The notes beneath the pieces were generated by a model that ran no database searches, was not told where the DNA came from, and saw only the letters and a program-made list of their open reading frames with translations. From NCBI GenBank assembly GCA_029212925.1, contig JARGOB010000005.1, positions 1 to 64,000 of the forward strand: a stretch of 64,000 nt of DNA, written 5' to 3'. A program made the position numbers and the translations under genes. Positions 27,196 to 36,033 of this stretch are shown piece after piece. Source of the DNA: Coxiellaceae bacterium. GTDB lineage: Bacteria; Pseudomonadota; Gammaproteobacteria; Coxiellales; Coxiellaceae. The first letter of the stretch is position 1. Each line of letters starts with the position of its first letter.

Positions 27196-27657
27196 CTATA
27201 AGGACAGATCATGCAGCTCAGCTGGTAACCCCCCGTCACCATCATGCTTCTGCTGCAGCCATGTATCTCTGCCCGAGTGCCACTGTTTTTCCCCCCAAAC
27301 TTCAAATTTATTTCCTTGCCCCACCAGCATTATGTTTTTTTCCAAATCGGCATATTCGCGAAGCAATGGCGGAATCAGGACTCTGCCTTGTTTATCCATC
27401 TCAACTTCTGTCGCGTGGCCAATTAACAGTCGCTGGATTCTTCGTGTTGCACTATTAAAACTCGGCAACGCCTCCAACTTCTGTTCAATTAATTCCCATT
27501 CACAGTAAGGGTACATCAGAAGACATGGTTCTTCGGTATCGATGGTGATGACTAGGGAGCTGCTGCCGTCTATCTGCAATAATGCGCGGTAACGACTGGG
27601 AATGGCCATTCGTCCTTTGGCATCTAGAGCATTGGCAGTGAGCCCTCGAAACATCAT
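27196..27657 (-). CDS. mraZ: transcriptional regulator MraZ
   Basis: A 153-aa protein with two AbrB-like SpoVT/MraZ domains; MraZ represses the dcw promoter by binding repeated TGGG-type sites. Both DxxGR motifs are present: ALDAKGRMAIPSRYR (about 9-23) and EMDKQGRVLIPPLLREYA. I chose the ATG pair at 27657/27654 (MMFRGL), preceded by AGAAGGAAAAGG, over an upstream start that would lie inside the operator repeats. The C-terminus has HDLSL rather than a long extension. Confidence 0.93.
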   Translation of the reverse strand: MMFRGLTANALDAKGRMAIPSRYRALLQIDGSSSLVITIDTEEPCLLMYPYCEWELIEQKLEALPSFNSATRRIQRLLIGHATEVEMDKQGRVLIPPLLREYADLEKNIMLVGQGNKFEVWGEKQWHSGRDTWLQQKHDGDGGLPAELHDLSL

Positions 27658-27672
27658 CCTTTTCCTTCTGTT

Positions 27673-27697
27673 CCCCACTGATACCCACATTATACCA
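27673..27697 (-). promoter_or_regulatory. MraZ operator repeats overlapping the dcw promoter
   Basis: On the minus strand TGGTA, TGGGT and TGGGG follow one another at exact 10-nt intervals (ends at 97, 87 and 77), the direct-repeat design bound by MraZ. A perfect TATAAT at 27689-27694 lies between the first two, so binding would block the -10. It stands just upstream of mraZ, which indicates autoregulation. The -35 is weak (TGCAAA at 17 nt). Confidence 0.75.
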
Positions 27698-27900
27698 CCT
27701 AATTACACATTTTGCACATTACTGGGGATTTTTTATGCGAATACGCCACATAATTGGCAAGTCTTCACCCACCAACTGACTTCTAACATCAATTACAGCA
27801 GGTAATTAACTGAAAATAATCAAATTTACCAGTGGTATAAAAATGACCACCAAATAAACAATTACTTATATTCTTTAAAACCACCCCACAAACCTCACCA

Positions 27901-27929
27901 GTGACATCTGCACCTATTTTGCTTATAAT
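27901..27929 (+). promoter_or_regulatory. sigma70 promoter of the RNase P RNA gene
   Basis: GTGACA (27901-27906) and a perfect TATAAT (27924-27929) are spaced by 17 nt. Initiation would fall at about 27936, matching the 5' end of the RNA stem. Confidence 0.75.
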
Positions 27930-27932
27930 CTG

Positions 27933-28287
<355 letters not shown>

Positions 28288-28292
<5 letters not shown>

Positions 28293-29145
28293 CTATGGAG
28301 TTATTCACTAACCCCAGCGCCATATCGTAAACCATTTTTTTACGACTACCGGTTATTTTAACCGTCATTTGTACCGCTTGTTTTAATGATAATTCTTCTA
28401 ACAATGTCATGAGTATTTTTTCACACGCCGCTTCTTGCTCGCCTTGCGATTTTTTTTCAACACAACCTTCAAGCAATAATACAATTTCCCCACGCTGCTG
28501 TTGACGATCCTCATCCACGCGTATTACCGCTTCATCTAATGTAAGTGACAATAAAGTTTCATGCGTCTTAGTTAACTCACGCGCAATCACTATTCGTCGA
28601 TCACCGCCAAAAATATCTACCATGGCACGCAAAGTAGATAATACACGTCGCGGTGATTCATAAAAAATAAGTGTGCGCGATTCACTAGCCAGTACTTGCA
28701 GTTGTTTTTGGCGCGCTGGTATTTTAACCGGCAGAAAACCAATAAACGTAAAACGATCCGTTGGTAAACCCGAGACCGATAGCGCTGCAATTGCGGCACA
28801 AGGCCCCGGCAATGGCACCACTTTGATACCTTCTTGGTAACAAGACGACACCATGCGATAACCAGGATCACTGATCAACGGCGTACCCGCATCGCTAATC
28901 AACGCGACATTGGTTCCCGCCTTTAGCCAACCTAATAACTTTTGCACTTGACGCTCTTCATTATGATCATGCAATGCGACTAGCGGCTTATGAATACCAT
29001 AGTGATCCAACAAAATCATACTATGACGCGTATCCTCACAAGCAATCTTATCCACAGACTGCAATACCTCCAACGCACGAACAGTGATATCCGCCAGATT
29101 ACCAATTGGTGTAGCAACGAGGTATAATTGACCAGGTTGTGGCAT
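28288..29145 (-). CDS. rsmI: 16S rRNA C1402 2'-O-methyltransferase
   Basis: A 285-aa tetrapyrrole-methylase-fold enzyme that methylates the ribose of C1402, the same nucleotide modified by RsmH. Motifs are LYLVATPIGNLADITVRALE (about 7-26), CEDTRHSMILLDHYGI, SDAGTPLISDPGYRMV (about 84-99) and FYESPRRVLSTL. It is divergent from lpoA and ends against the 3' end of rnpB. Confidence 0.95.
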
Positions 29146-29205
29146 ATGCCCCTCAAGTGTTATGGTTTGAAAAATTTATTCACATTATTACAAGCGATAG
29201 TTTAC

Positions 29206-31014
29206 ATGAAGCTTATACGTCTGATAACAGGTTTTTCCCTTTTTATTTGTCTAGTTATTGCCGGTTGTACGACTGTTGGTCAACGCCAAAAAGGCGACCA
29301 GCTGTCCGCTAATGCTTATCTGCAGAAAGCTGCCACTTCAGCAGAGCCGCAAAAACAGTCATACTTATTAAGCGCTACATCGCGCTATTTAACTGACAGG
29401 CAACTAACTCAAGCCAATCAAGTATTAACCAGCATCGACGTATCAATGCTACCACCACCACTGTTAATTCGTTATCAACTGGCCAAAGCAAAATTATTAT
29501 TGCTGCACCACAAGTCCACACCCGCACTGCAGTTACTAAATCAATTGAATGACAACCCCAAGCTAAACCAACAACAACGACTCGCCATGTCAGGTTTGTA
29601 TGTAATGGCATTTCAAGCGAAAGATAATGTGTTGGGCTCGATCGATCATTACAATCAAATGTTACAATTGGCCGATGACTCAGAACAACGCCAAGAAACC
29701 TTAATTCAAACCTGGGACTACCTGCAAACACTTCCAACACCTGACCTTCAAAAAATGTCAGACTCACATGTGCTGACCTCATTACAAGAAGGCTGGGTCG
29801 ATTTAATTTTAGTCGCCAATAATTCAGCACCAGCTACAAATTTACAGCAAAGCTTACAACAATGGCGCGCACAATTTCCCAACCACCCAGCCGAAGCCTT
29901 ATTGCCAAGCTCATTTAGCCAAACCGTCATGCAACCCAGCCATCAAGTATCATTATTGTTGCCTTTGAGTGGCCCATTGGCGAGCACAGGTCAGGCGATT
30001 CGCAATGGCTTTTTTGCCGCATATTATAATGCCAAAAAACAAGATGCCAATGCGCCCGATGTAAAAGTAATCGATAGTGGTAATGGCCATATCGGAGAGC
30101 TGTATCAGCAAGCGGTGCAAAATGGCTCTGACTTTGTAGTTGGACCACTGACTAAAAATAATTTACGCCAATTAATTTCACTGAACAAATTACCCGTACG
30201 CACATTGGCACTAAACACCCTAGCCGAACCGGTGTCAGATCAACCTATGTTATATCAATTTGGCTTATCGCCTTTAGATGAAACTCAACAAGTGGTACAC
30301 AAAGCATGGCAAGATAACCACACCCGTGCGATTGTTATTGCACCGTCAGGAAGTTGGGGTGATACGATTGCTAATGCTTTCACTTCATCATGGCAACAAC
30401 AAGGCGGCACCGTAGTCAGCACTTTACGTTTTAAAAATTTAAATAACTTATCATCACAAATTCGCTCACTATTGCACATTGACTCAGCACAAAATCGATA
30501 TAACGAATTACGCCGCTCGCTCGGTAAAAAAGTGCGCTTCGTGCCTTATCGTCGCCAAGACGTGGATATGATTTTTATGGCAGCGCAACCCAATGCAGCT
30601 CGCCAAGTTCGGCCGCTATTAAAATACTACTATGCCGGCGGTATTCCTGTGTATGGCATTTCTTCAGTCTATAGCGGTATTGCGAAGACTCGGCTTGACC
30701 GCGACCTCAATGGCATTCTGTTTGTCGATATGCCCTGGGTGGTTGACCCGAATCGCACACTAACACCTTCGCTCGACCAACTGCGAATCAATGTGAGCAA
30801 GCTGTGGCCAAAAGGCTATCAACGCCATACCAAGCTCTATGCACTGGGTGTCGATGCTTATCACTTAATCAGCGCCTTAAATAAACTCACACTGCTGCCA
30901 AAGTTTGGGGTTAGTGGCGCTACTGGTCGTTTATACCTCGCGCCTGATCAACATATCTACCGCCGACTGTTGTGGGCGCAAATGCAGCAAGCACAGCCGG
31001 TATTGCTTCATTAA
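29206..31014 (+). CDS. lpoA: outer-membrane lipoprotein activator of PBP1a, LpoA
   Basis: A 602-aa lipoprotein. The ATG at 29206 is chosen because it places a lipoprotein signal at the N-terminus (FSLFICLVIAGC, lipobox Cys21); the longer frame would overlap rsmI. A TPR-like helical part (about 30-235) is followed by a type I periplasmic-binding-protein-like fold (from SLLLPLSGPLASTGQAIRNG, about 244, to YALGVDAYHLI). LpoA stimulates the PBP1a transpeptidase from the outer membrane. The gene order rsmI/lpoA-yraN-diaA-dolP is as in E. coli. Confidence 0.9.
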   Translation: MKLIRLITGFSLFICLVIAGCTTVGQRQKGDQLSANAYLQKAATSAEPQKQSYLLSATSRYLTDRQLTQANQVLTSIDVSMLPPPLLIRYQLAKAKLLLLHHKSTPALQLLNQLNDNPKLNQQQRLAMSGLYVMAFQAKDNVLGSIDHYNQMLQLADDSEQRQETLIQTWDYLQTLPTPDLQKMSDSHVLTSLQEGWVDLILVANNSAPATNLQQSLQQWRAQFPNHPAEALLPSSFSQTVMQPSHQVSLLLPLSGPLASTGQAIRNGFFAAYYNAKKQDANAPDVKVIDSGNGHIGELYQQAVQNGSDFVVGPLTKNNLRQLISLNKLPVRTLALNTLAEPVSDQPMLYQFGLSPLDETQQVVHKAWQDNHTRAIVIAPSGSWGDTIANAFTSSWQQQGGTVVSTLRFKNLNNLSSQIRSLLHIDSAQNRYNELRRSLGKKVRFVPYRRQDVDMIFMAAQPNAARQVRPLLKYYYAGGIPVYGISSVYSGIAKTRLDRDLNGILFVDMPWVVDPNRTLTPSLDQLRINVSKLWPKGYQRHTKLYALGVDAYHLISALNKLTLLPKFGVSGATGRLYLAPDQHIYRRLLWAQMQQAQPVLLH

Positions 31015-31025
31015 TGAAGCAATAC
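31000..31025. repeat. 26-nt perfect palindrome over the lpoA stop codon
   Basis: Two 13-nt arms, GTATTGCTTCATT and AATGAAGCAATAC, meet at the lpoA stop codon. No T-run follows, so it is either a weak transcription stop or an mRNA-protecting hairpin. Confidence 0.6.
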
Positions 31026-31151
31026 CTCCTGATATGATACGCACGCAAAGACAAGTAATTTTTACAAAGACAAGTAATTTTTAACAAATCCGGGTATTAT
31101 TCCGCCGCAATATAGTGTCTTATAAGTACCCCCCAACAAATGGAGGCACGC

Positions 31152-31520
31152 ATGGGATACACGCAACGCATTGGATCGATTGCTGAACAAGCGGCACTTA
31201 ATCACCTACGCCGCCATGGCTTACGGTTATTTAAACGCAATTTTCGCAGTAGATACGGTGAAATTGATTTAATCATGCAACACAAAACGGTATTAGTGTT
31301 TGTCGAAGTACGCTATCGCCGCTCACAAGATTATGGTGGCAGCATCTTATCGATCACAGAACTCAAACAACAGCGCATTATACGTACCGCTCAATACTAT
31401 TTATTTAAACAACGCCAATTTCAACATTGGCCTTGCCGATTTGATGTCGTCGGTTTCGATAAAAGTAAAATCACCTGGATTAAACACGCCTTCGAAGTAC
31501 CTGAAAAAATGCTATGGTAA
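31152..31520 (+). CDS. yraN: UPF0102/YraN family endonuclease-like protein
   Basis: A 122-aa protein. The ATG at 31152 is chosen because TGGAGG lies 5 nt before it. The restriction-endonuclease-like core is visible: RNFRSRYGEIDLIMQHKT, then LVFVEVRYRR, giving the E..D..ExK-like pattern with Arg in the final place. The family is often near diaA; its role is not settled. It lies 137 nt after lpoA, and a doubled AAAGACAAGTAATTTTT (31047-31083) sits in the gap. Confidence 0.88.
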   Translation: MGYTQRIGSIAEQAALNHLRRHGLRLFKRNFRSRYGEIDLIMQHKTVLVFVEVRYRRSQDYGGSILSITELKQQRIIRTAQYYLFKQRQFQHWPCRFDVVGFDKSKITWIKHAFEVPEKMLW

Positions 31521-31601
31521 GTGCAATTCGTAGCACTCTCATGATATATTTCGCAATCAAGTGACTTACGCAAAACGCGATCATTTATACCAAGGATTAG
31601 C

Positions 31602-32195
31602 ATGGATTTATTTGAATCAATAAAACACCACTTTACCGAAAGCATTCAGGCAAAAATTACCTGTGCCGACACGCTGCTCGATGAAATCAGCCAAGCCAGC
31701 GAGCAACTGACACAATGCTTATTAGAAGGCCATAAATTCCTCGCTTGCGGTAATGGTGGCTCAGCATGTAATGCACTGCACTTTACTCATAATATGCTCA
31801 ACCGTTTTGAAGCCGAGCGACCCAGCTTACCGGCACTCGCTTTATCTGCCGATACTGCCACCTTAAGCGCAATTGCCAATGACGAAAATTACGATCAAGT
31901 TTTTTCTAAACAAATAAAAGCATTTGGCCATGCTGGTGATTCATTGCTATTGTTTAGCACAAGCGGCAATTCAGCCAACTGCCTGCAAGCACTAGACGCC
32001 GCTAACAGTCGAGAAATGAATGTGATTGCATTTACTGGCGGTGATGGCGGTGAATTAGCTACCCGCCTGAATCCAAATCATACCGAAATTCGCGCACCTT
32101 CAGACAGCACGCCACATATTCAACAATGTCATCTTGTCATCATTCACTGTCTATGCGATATTATCGACAAACAATTGTTCCAAAATGAGGGTTGA
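31602..32195 (+). CDS. diaA: DnaA initiator-associating protein DiaA
   Basis: A 197-aa SIS-domain protein. DiaA binds DnaA and promotes ordered initiation at oriC. It resembles phosphoheptose isomerase GmhA, but the GmhA catalytic Glu in the HFAAE segment is Asn here (HFTHNM). The block NRFEAERPSLPALAL matches DiaA closely. SIS signatures are ACGNGGSACN (about 48-57) and LLLFSTSGNSANC (about 113-125). The start has AAGGATTAGC. Context (yraN before, dolP after) supports DiaA. Confidence 0.92.
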   Translation: MDLFESIKHHFTESIQAKITCADTLLDEISQASEQLTQCLLEGHKFLACGNGGSACNALHFTHNMLNRFEAERPSLPALALSADTATLSAIANDENYDQVFSKQIKAFGHAGDSLLLFSTSGNSANCLQALDAANSREMNVIAFTGGDGGELATRLNPNHTEIRAPSDSTPHIQQCHLVIIHCLCDIIDKQLFQNEG

Positions 32196-32198
32196 GCG

Positions 32199-32777
32199 AT
32201 GAAATTAAAAATGTTGTTACCAGTAGTGTTACCTTGCGTATTATTGACGTCAGGTTGCGTACCAACGGCATTACTTGTAGGTGCAACAGCTGGTGGCGCC
32301 ATTGTTTATGACAACCGCCCATTGAAACAAACGAAGAGCGATCATCGCGCCAATCAAATCGCACATTACCGCCTCTCACGCGATGCTGCGATTGAAAAAA
32401 AATGCCATATTTCCGTATCAACCTATTACGGCATTATGCTATTGGTTGGCCAAGCACCGACCCCTGAACTAAAAGCACAGGCATATGCCATGGTGAAAAA
32501 CATTCCAGATGTGAACCGCATCTATAACGAAATCACTGTCAGTGAGCCTTCATCATTAGGACAACGTGCTGATGACGCCTGGATTACCAGTAAGATCCGC
32601 TCGAAAATGTTATTACAATCTGGCTTACGCTCCACAAATATTAAAGTTGTAACTGAAAATGGTGTGGTTTATTTGCTAGGCCATGTGTCGCATCAGCAAG
32701 CAACTTTAGCTACGAACGTAGCTCGCCGTGTGGGTGGAGTGCGTAAGGTTGTTAAAGTATTTGAATTCCCGTATTAA
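32199..32777 (+). CDS. dolP: outer-membrane BON-domain lipoprotein DolP
   Basis: A 192-aa lipoprotein (formerly YraP): signal LPCVLLTSGC with lipobox Cys20, then two BON domains (about 45-112 and 118-188, ending GVRKVVKVFEF). DolP keeps outer-membrane integrity and supports the BAM complex. It starts 3 nt after diaA and ends just before a block of palindromic repeats. Confidence 0.92.
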   Translation: MKLKMLLPVVLPCVLLTSGCVPTALLVGATAGGAIVYDNRPLKQTKSDHRANQIAHYRLSRDAAIEKKCHISVSTYYGIMLLVGQAPTPELKAQAYAMVKNIPDVNRIYNEITVSEPSSLGQRADDAWITSKIRSKMLLQSGLRSTNIKVVTENGVVYLLGHVSHQQATLATNVARRVGGVRKVVKVFEFPY

Positions 32778-32783
32778 TTCTCG

Positions 32784-32892
32784 CCTCTGTCATCCCGGGA
32801 TGACTAAACCGTCATTGCGAAGCCTTCGTAGAAGGCTGAAGCAATCTCACGACAGAAGCTAGATTGCTTCGTCGCAAGCTCCTCGCAATGAC
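32784..32892. repeat. palindromic repeat block (REP unit plus CATTGCGAAGCC element)
   Basis: A short TGTCATCCCGGGATGAC palindrome is followed by an 82-nt element (32811-32892). That element begins GTCATTGCGAAGCC and ends with its inverted form, GCAAGCTCCTCGCAATGACA, with GAAGCAATCT/AGATTGCTTC arms inside. A related element is at 39216-39325. Confidence 0.8.
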
Positions 32893-32899
32893 ATAGTTG

Positions 32900-33011
32900 A
32901 TGACAGCTACGCTGTATGATTTTCCTGGATCCCGGATCAAGTCCGGGATGACAGCTACGCTGTATGATTTTCCTGGATCCCGGATCAAGTCCGGGATGAC
33001 AGCTACGCTGT
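32900..33011. repeat. 48-nt tandem repeat, 2.3 copies
   Basis: The 48-nt unit starting ATGACAGCTACGCTGTATG and ending GGATCAAGTCCGGG occurs at 32900-32947 and 32948-32995, with a third partial copy to 33011. Each contains a REP-like palindrome plus the small hairpin ACAGC-TAC-GCTGT. The last copy reaches the sspB stop codon. Confidence 0.85.
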
Positions 33012-33439
33012 CACTTAACAACTTTAAGGGTTGGCTTGCCGGTTGGCTTACCACCTGCAGGTGGCTGACTGCCGCCTGAAGCTCCACCGCCAGTAGGGTT
33101 GATGGGGCCATCACTTCCGCCATCTTCATCGTCTTCACCAAACACCATGCCACGGCCATTCTCAAAAGCATAAACCGCTTTAACAGCACGGATAGGTACG
33201 TAGACATGCTGAGGCACACCTGAAAAGCGCGCATCGAATTCGATTGCTTCATTGCCCAAAGCCAATCCACCAATCGCTTGCGGCGCTAGATTTAAAATAA
33301 TTTTGCCATCTTCTATAAAGCGTTCTGGCACAGCAACGTTCGGTAATGTGGCATCAACCAAGATATAAGGGGTCAATGCATTATCAACCACCCAATCATA
33401 AATAGCGCGAATTAAATACGGCCGACTAGATGTCATCAT
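33011..33439 (-). CDS. sspB: ClpXP adaptor SspB (stringent starvation protein B)
   Basis: A 142-aa adaptor that delivers ssrA-tagged proteins to ClpXP. The folded domain begins SSRPYLIRAIYDWVVDNALT and includes NLAPQAIGGL and FDARFSGVPQHVYVP. A flexible Gly/Pro-rich linker (about 98-134) ends in the ClpX-binding tail TLKVVK. The start is the ATG pair at 33439/33436, overlapping the end of sspA. The stop codon lies in the repeat block, so the linker end may have been shaped by repeat insertion. Confidence 0.93.
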   Translation of the reverse strand: MMTSSRPYLIRAIYDWVVDNALTPYILVDATLPNVAVPERFIEDGKIILNLAPQAIGGLALGNEAIEFDARFSGVPQHVYVPIRAVKAVYAFENGRGMVFGEDDEDGGSDGPINPTGGGASGGSQPPAGGKPTGKPTLKVVK

Positions 33440-34064
33440 GCTCTCTGATCTCACGCTCAACTTCAGTTAAACTCACCTGGAAGGAATCACGATCAAAAAT
33501 ACGCTCAGCATACGCTTCAATCAATTTTGCTTGCTTAGGAGGTAACTCGATACCCAAGCTGGGTAAGCGCCACAATAGCGGAGCAACAACACAGTCCACC
33601 AATGAAAATTCATCACTTAAGAAAAACTCCATCTCAGCAAAAACTGGCGCTAAAGAAGACAAGCTTTCTCGCAGGTCGCGGCGCGCAATGGCCGCAGCCT
33701 CACTGTGCGGATCATTATTAATGGTACGATAGAGGCTATACCAATCTTTTTCGATACGGCACATCATCAAACGGCTTTTAGCCCTTGCTACTGGATAAAC
33801 AGGCAACAACGGCGGATGCGGAAAACGCTCATCGAGGTATTCCATAATCACACGCGATTGATACAACACCAATTCACGGTCTACCAAGGTTGGCAGTGTG
33901 TTATAAGGATTTAATTCAGCTAGATCTTCAGAAGGATGATTAGCGTCAATGTTCAGCACGTCAACGCTGACACCTTTCTCAGCTAGCACGATACGCACTT
34001 GGTGGCTATCGATATCCAGCGTACCCGAATATAAAGTCATTACTGATCTACGCAACATAGTCAT
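33426..34064 (-). CDS. sspA: stringent starvation protein A, GST-fold RNA polymerase factor
   Basis: A 212-aa glutathione-S-transferase-fold protein that binds RNA polymerase-sigma70. Hallmarks are RSVMTLYSGTLDIDSHQVRI (about 6-25), PTLVDRELVLYQSRVIMEYL and HPPLLPVYPVARAKSRLMM. I chose ATG 34064, with a GTGAGG site 6 nt upstream, over an in-frame GTG. In gammaproteobacteria with effector systems SspA often helps regulate virulence genes. It is transcribed with rplM-rpsI or from the 154-nt gap after rpsI. Confidence 0.93.
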   Translation of the reverse strand: MTMLRRSVMTLYSGTLDIDSHQVRIVLAEKGVSVDVLNIDANHPSEDLAELNPYNTLPTLVDRELVLYQSRVIMEYLDERFPHPPLLPVYPVARAKSRLMMCRIEKDWYSLYRTINNDPHSEAAAIARRDLRESLSSLAPVFAEMEFFLSDEFSLVDCVVAPLLWRLPSLGIELPPKQAKLIEAYAERIFDRDSFQVSLTEVEREIREHDDI

Positions 34065-34144
34065 GGATTTCCTCACCTCCTGCTGGAAAGAAACTGGCTG
34101 TAACCCTAGGATTCGACACCGATTAAGCCCCTAAAAATAGCAAT

Positions 34145-34184
34145 CTCCCGTCTCCAGCCTCACAAACTGATGGCCAGGCGGGAG
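34145..34184 (-). terminator. possible rpsI terminator hairpin
   Basis: An imperfect inverted repeat, CTCCCGCCTGGCC and GGCTGGAGACGGGAG on the minus strand, followed by ATTGCTATTTTT. The U-rich tail is not continuous, so it is only a probable stop between rpsI and sspA. Confidence 0.4.
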
Positions 34185-34218
34185 TAATGCACACAAAAAA
34201 CGTAATAGTAACAGATAA

Positions 34219-34656
34219 TTAACGTTTCGAGAACTGTGTTCCCTTTCTCGCTTTATGACGACCGACTTTCTTACGCTCAACCATACGTGGATCACGAGTA
34301 ACGTAACCAGCTTTGCGCAAAGAACGATGCCATGCGCCGCCGCCTTCGCCTTCATCGCTTTCACTTTGCAAACGCGCTTGTTCAAAAGCGATTAATGCAC
34401 GTGTAATACCGTGGCGAATTGCGCCAGCTTGACCACTGATACCACCGCCCTTCACTGTAATATGTGCATCGAATTGATTCGTTGCATCAACAGCAATCAT
34501 TGGCTGCATCACAACCATACGGGCAGTTTCTCTACCAAAAAATTCTTCAAGTGACTTACCGTTAATCGTCATTGCGCCTTTACCAGGACGTAAAAATACA
34601 CGTGCTGCTGAAGTCTTTCTGCGACCGGTTGCTACGTATTGCTGTACAGCTGCCAT
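34219..34656 (-). CDS. rpsI: 30S ribosomal protein S9, with an internal insertion
   Basis: A 145-aa protein; typical bacterial S9 is about 130. The N-terminal [19 protein letters not shown] and the C-terminal [18 protein letters not shown], whose tail reaches the P-site tRNA, are conserved. The extra length comes from an acidic, Gly-rich stretch ([14 protein letters not shown], about 97-110) inserted before [11 protein letters not shown]. The ribosome binding site is AGAGGAA, and the gene lies 11 nt after rplM. Confidence 0.95.
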   Translation of the reverse strand: MAAVQQYVATGRRKTSAARVFLRPGKGAMTINGKSLEEFFGRETARMVVMQPMIAVDATNQFDAHITVKGGGISGQAGAIRHGITRALIAFEQARLQSESDEGEGGGAWHRSLRKAGYVTRDPRMVERKKVGRHKARKGTQFSKR

Positions 34657-34667
34657 AAATAATTCCT

Positions 34668-35096
34668 CTAAATATCAATCGGTTCTGGTTTTTGAGCCGC
34701 ATGTTGATGCTCTTTACCAGCATATACTTTTAACTTTTTAAACATTGCTCTGCCCAAAGGACCACGTGGTAACATGCCTTTTACAGCTAACTCAAGCACA
34801 CGTGTTGGCTGACGCTCCTGCATCTGCTCAAAGGTCATTTGTTTAATACCACCTGGAAAACCAGTGTGTCTATAATAAACCTTACCTTTTGACTTGTTGC
34901 CGGTTACACGGATCTTATCAACGTTAACAACGACCATATAGTCGCCAGTATCGCAATGCGGTGTATATTCTGGTTTATGCTTACCGCGCAGGCGCTTGGC
35001 CAACTCGCTAGCTAAACGGCCTAAAGTTTTCTCTGCTGCGTCAACTACGTACCAGTTATGTACCGCTGTTTCCGCATTTGTCATAATTGTTTTCAT
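34668..35096 (-). CDS. rplM: 50S ribosomal protein L13
   Basis: A 142-aa early-assembly protein of the large subunit. ATG 35096 ([20 protein letters not shown]) matches the normal N-terminus; the upstream start adds five extra residues. [36 protein letters not shown] and [19 protein letters not shown] are hallmark blocks. It is the first gene of the rplM-rpsI(-sspA-sspB) unit. Confidence 0.96.
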   Translation of the reverse strand: MKTIMTNAETAVHNWYVVDAAEKTLGRLASELAKRLRGKHKPEYTPHCDTGDYMVVVNVDKIRVTGNKSKGKVYYRHTGFPGGIKQMTFEQMQERQPTRVLELAVKGMLPRGPLGRAMFKKLKVYAGKEHQHAAQKPEPIDI

Positions 35097-35391
35097 TACA
35101 GGTAATCTCATTCAAATGCATGCTGAAAGGGTGAGAATGTTACATGACTGCCCAGGAATAGACAAGCCCTTTTTCGCGAAATACACGGTAATTCACCGGT
35201 TTTTTGTACACCCGATCACTACAATTGAGAAAAACCCGCAAAAAACGACATATCAGCGCCGAAAACAATTGATATTATGAAATAAATCGTGATAACTTAT
35301 GTGCTGTTGTGGTTTAGTTAACCCTTTGATCTATCTCGAAACTAAGGAATGACTAAGCTCGATTGTTAAACGGAAAAGAGGGACCCCCGCA
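35097..35391. other. divergent intergenic region rplM / histone-like gene
   Basis: A 295-nt A+T-rich region that must carry both the rplM promoter and that of the chromatin protein. TTGATA near 35267 with TGATAA 15 nt later is a possible but poorly spaced promoter for the rightward gene. No other structure was seen. Confidence 0.4.
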
Positions 35392-35931
35392 ATGGCAACA
35401 AAAACAACGCGTAAAAAAACAACGCGTGCAACAAAACGTAAAACAACTACTGCTAAGAAAGCAACAACTGCTGCTCGTAAGGCAAAAGCAAAAACAGCTG
35501 TAAAGCGTAAAACTACAGTAAAGAAAAAATCTACCGCAAAAAAAACTGTAGCGCGCAAAAAACCAGCTAAAAAAGTAACAGCCAAAAAAGCAGCAACTAA
35601 AAAAGTAGTAACTACTGCTATTTCTAAAGCCATGAACAAGTCACAAGTCATGACACATATTGCTGAACATACTGACCTTAGTAAAAAACAAATCAGCGAA
35701 GTGTTTGAATGCATGGGTAATTTGATGCACCGTCATCTTAGAAAACGTGCTGCTGGCGAATTCACTGTACCAGGCTTAATGAAATGTACAGTTAAACGCA
35801 AACCTGCAACTAAAGCTCGTAAGGGTATCAACCCATTCACTGGCGAACCAACAACATTCAAAGCAAAACCTGCTCGTAATGTCGTAAAGGTACGCCCATT
35901 GAAAAAATTGAAAGAAATGGCTGAAAGCTAA
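35392..35931 (+). CDS. histone H1-like / HU-like fusion chromatin protein
   Basis: A 179-aa, very basic protein. Residues 1-75 are Lys/Thr/Ala-rich with repeated KKT, KKA and AKK, like the C-terminal tail of eukaryotic histone H1 and the Hc1/Hq1 proteins of Chlamydia and Coxiella. Residues about 80-175 resemble an HU/IHF fold: MNKSQVMTHIAEHTDLSKKQ, then GEFTVPGLMKCTVKRKPATK and the INPFTGEPTTFKAKPARNVV arm, close to the NPxTGE of HU. It probably compacts the nucleoid. The gene stands alone between a GAGGGACC site and a strong terminator. Confidence 0.85.
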   Translation: MATKTTRKKTTRATKRKTTTAKKATTAARKAKAKTAVKRKTTVKKKSTAKKTVARKKPAKKVTAKKAATKKVVTTAISKAMNKSQVMTHIAEHTDLSKKQISEVFECMGNLMHRHLRKRAAGEFTVPGLMKCTVKRKPATKARKGINPFTGEPTTFKAKPARNVVKVRPLKKLKEMAES

Positions 35932-35953
35932 TCCAATAAGCTTTTGATTTTCG

Positions 35954-35980
35954 AATGCCCTGCTTGCAGGGCATTTTTTT
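35954..35980 (+). terminator. intrinsic terminator of the histone-like gene
   Basis: A perfect 10-bp stem (AATGCCCTGC, TT loop, GCAGGGCATT) followed by at least five further T residues. Confidence 0.93.
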
Positions 35981-36000
35981 ATGGTAGACTCGCCCAAAGA

Positions 36001-36033
36001 CTTAAGCCTAATTTAAGCAGCGACACTTATAAT
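36001..36033 (+). promoter_or_regulatory. putative PmrA box and -10 for the 752-aa effector candidate
   Basis: CTTAAG (36001-36006), 5 nt, TTTAAG (36012-36017), 10 nt, TATAAT (36028-36033). Both half-sites fit YTTAAK exactly and the -10 is perfect. The predicted leader is about 110 nt, longer than at the other candidate sites. Confidence 0.6.

Noticed and set aside
26693..27508. 271-aa frame opposite rsmH and mraZ
   Set aside because: Antisense shadow of two well-conserved genes; Ser/Pro/Cys-rich composition typical of a reverse frame.
29128..29205. Longer N-terminus for LpoA
   Set aside because: It overlaps rsmI and would bury the lipoprotein signal; ATG 29206 gives a clean lipobox.
31602..32195. 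Phosphoheptose isomerase GmhA
   Set aside because: The catalytic Glu of GmhA is Asn, and the sequence and neighbours match DiaA.
32900..33011. Possible CRISPR array
   Set aside because: The 48-nt units are contiguous with no variable spacers and contain REP palindromes; no cas genes.
35331..35714. Hydrophobic frame opposite the histone-like gene
   Set aside because: The Val/Phe/Ala-rich pattern is the complement of Lys/Thr codons; no start signal.
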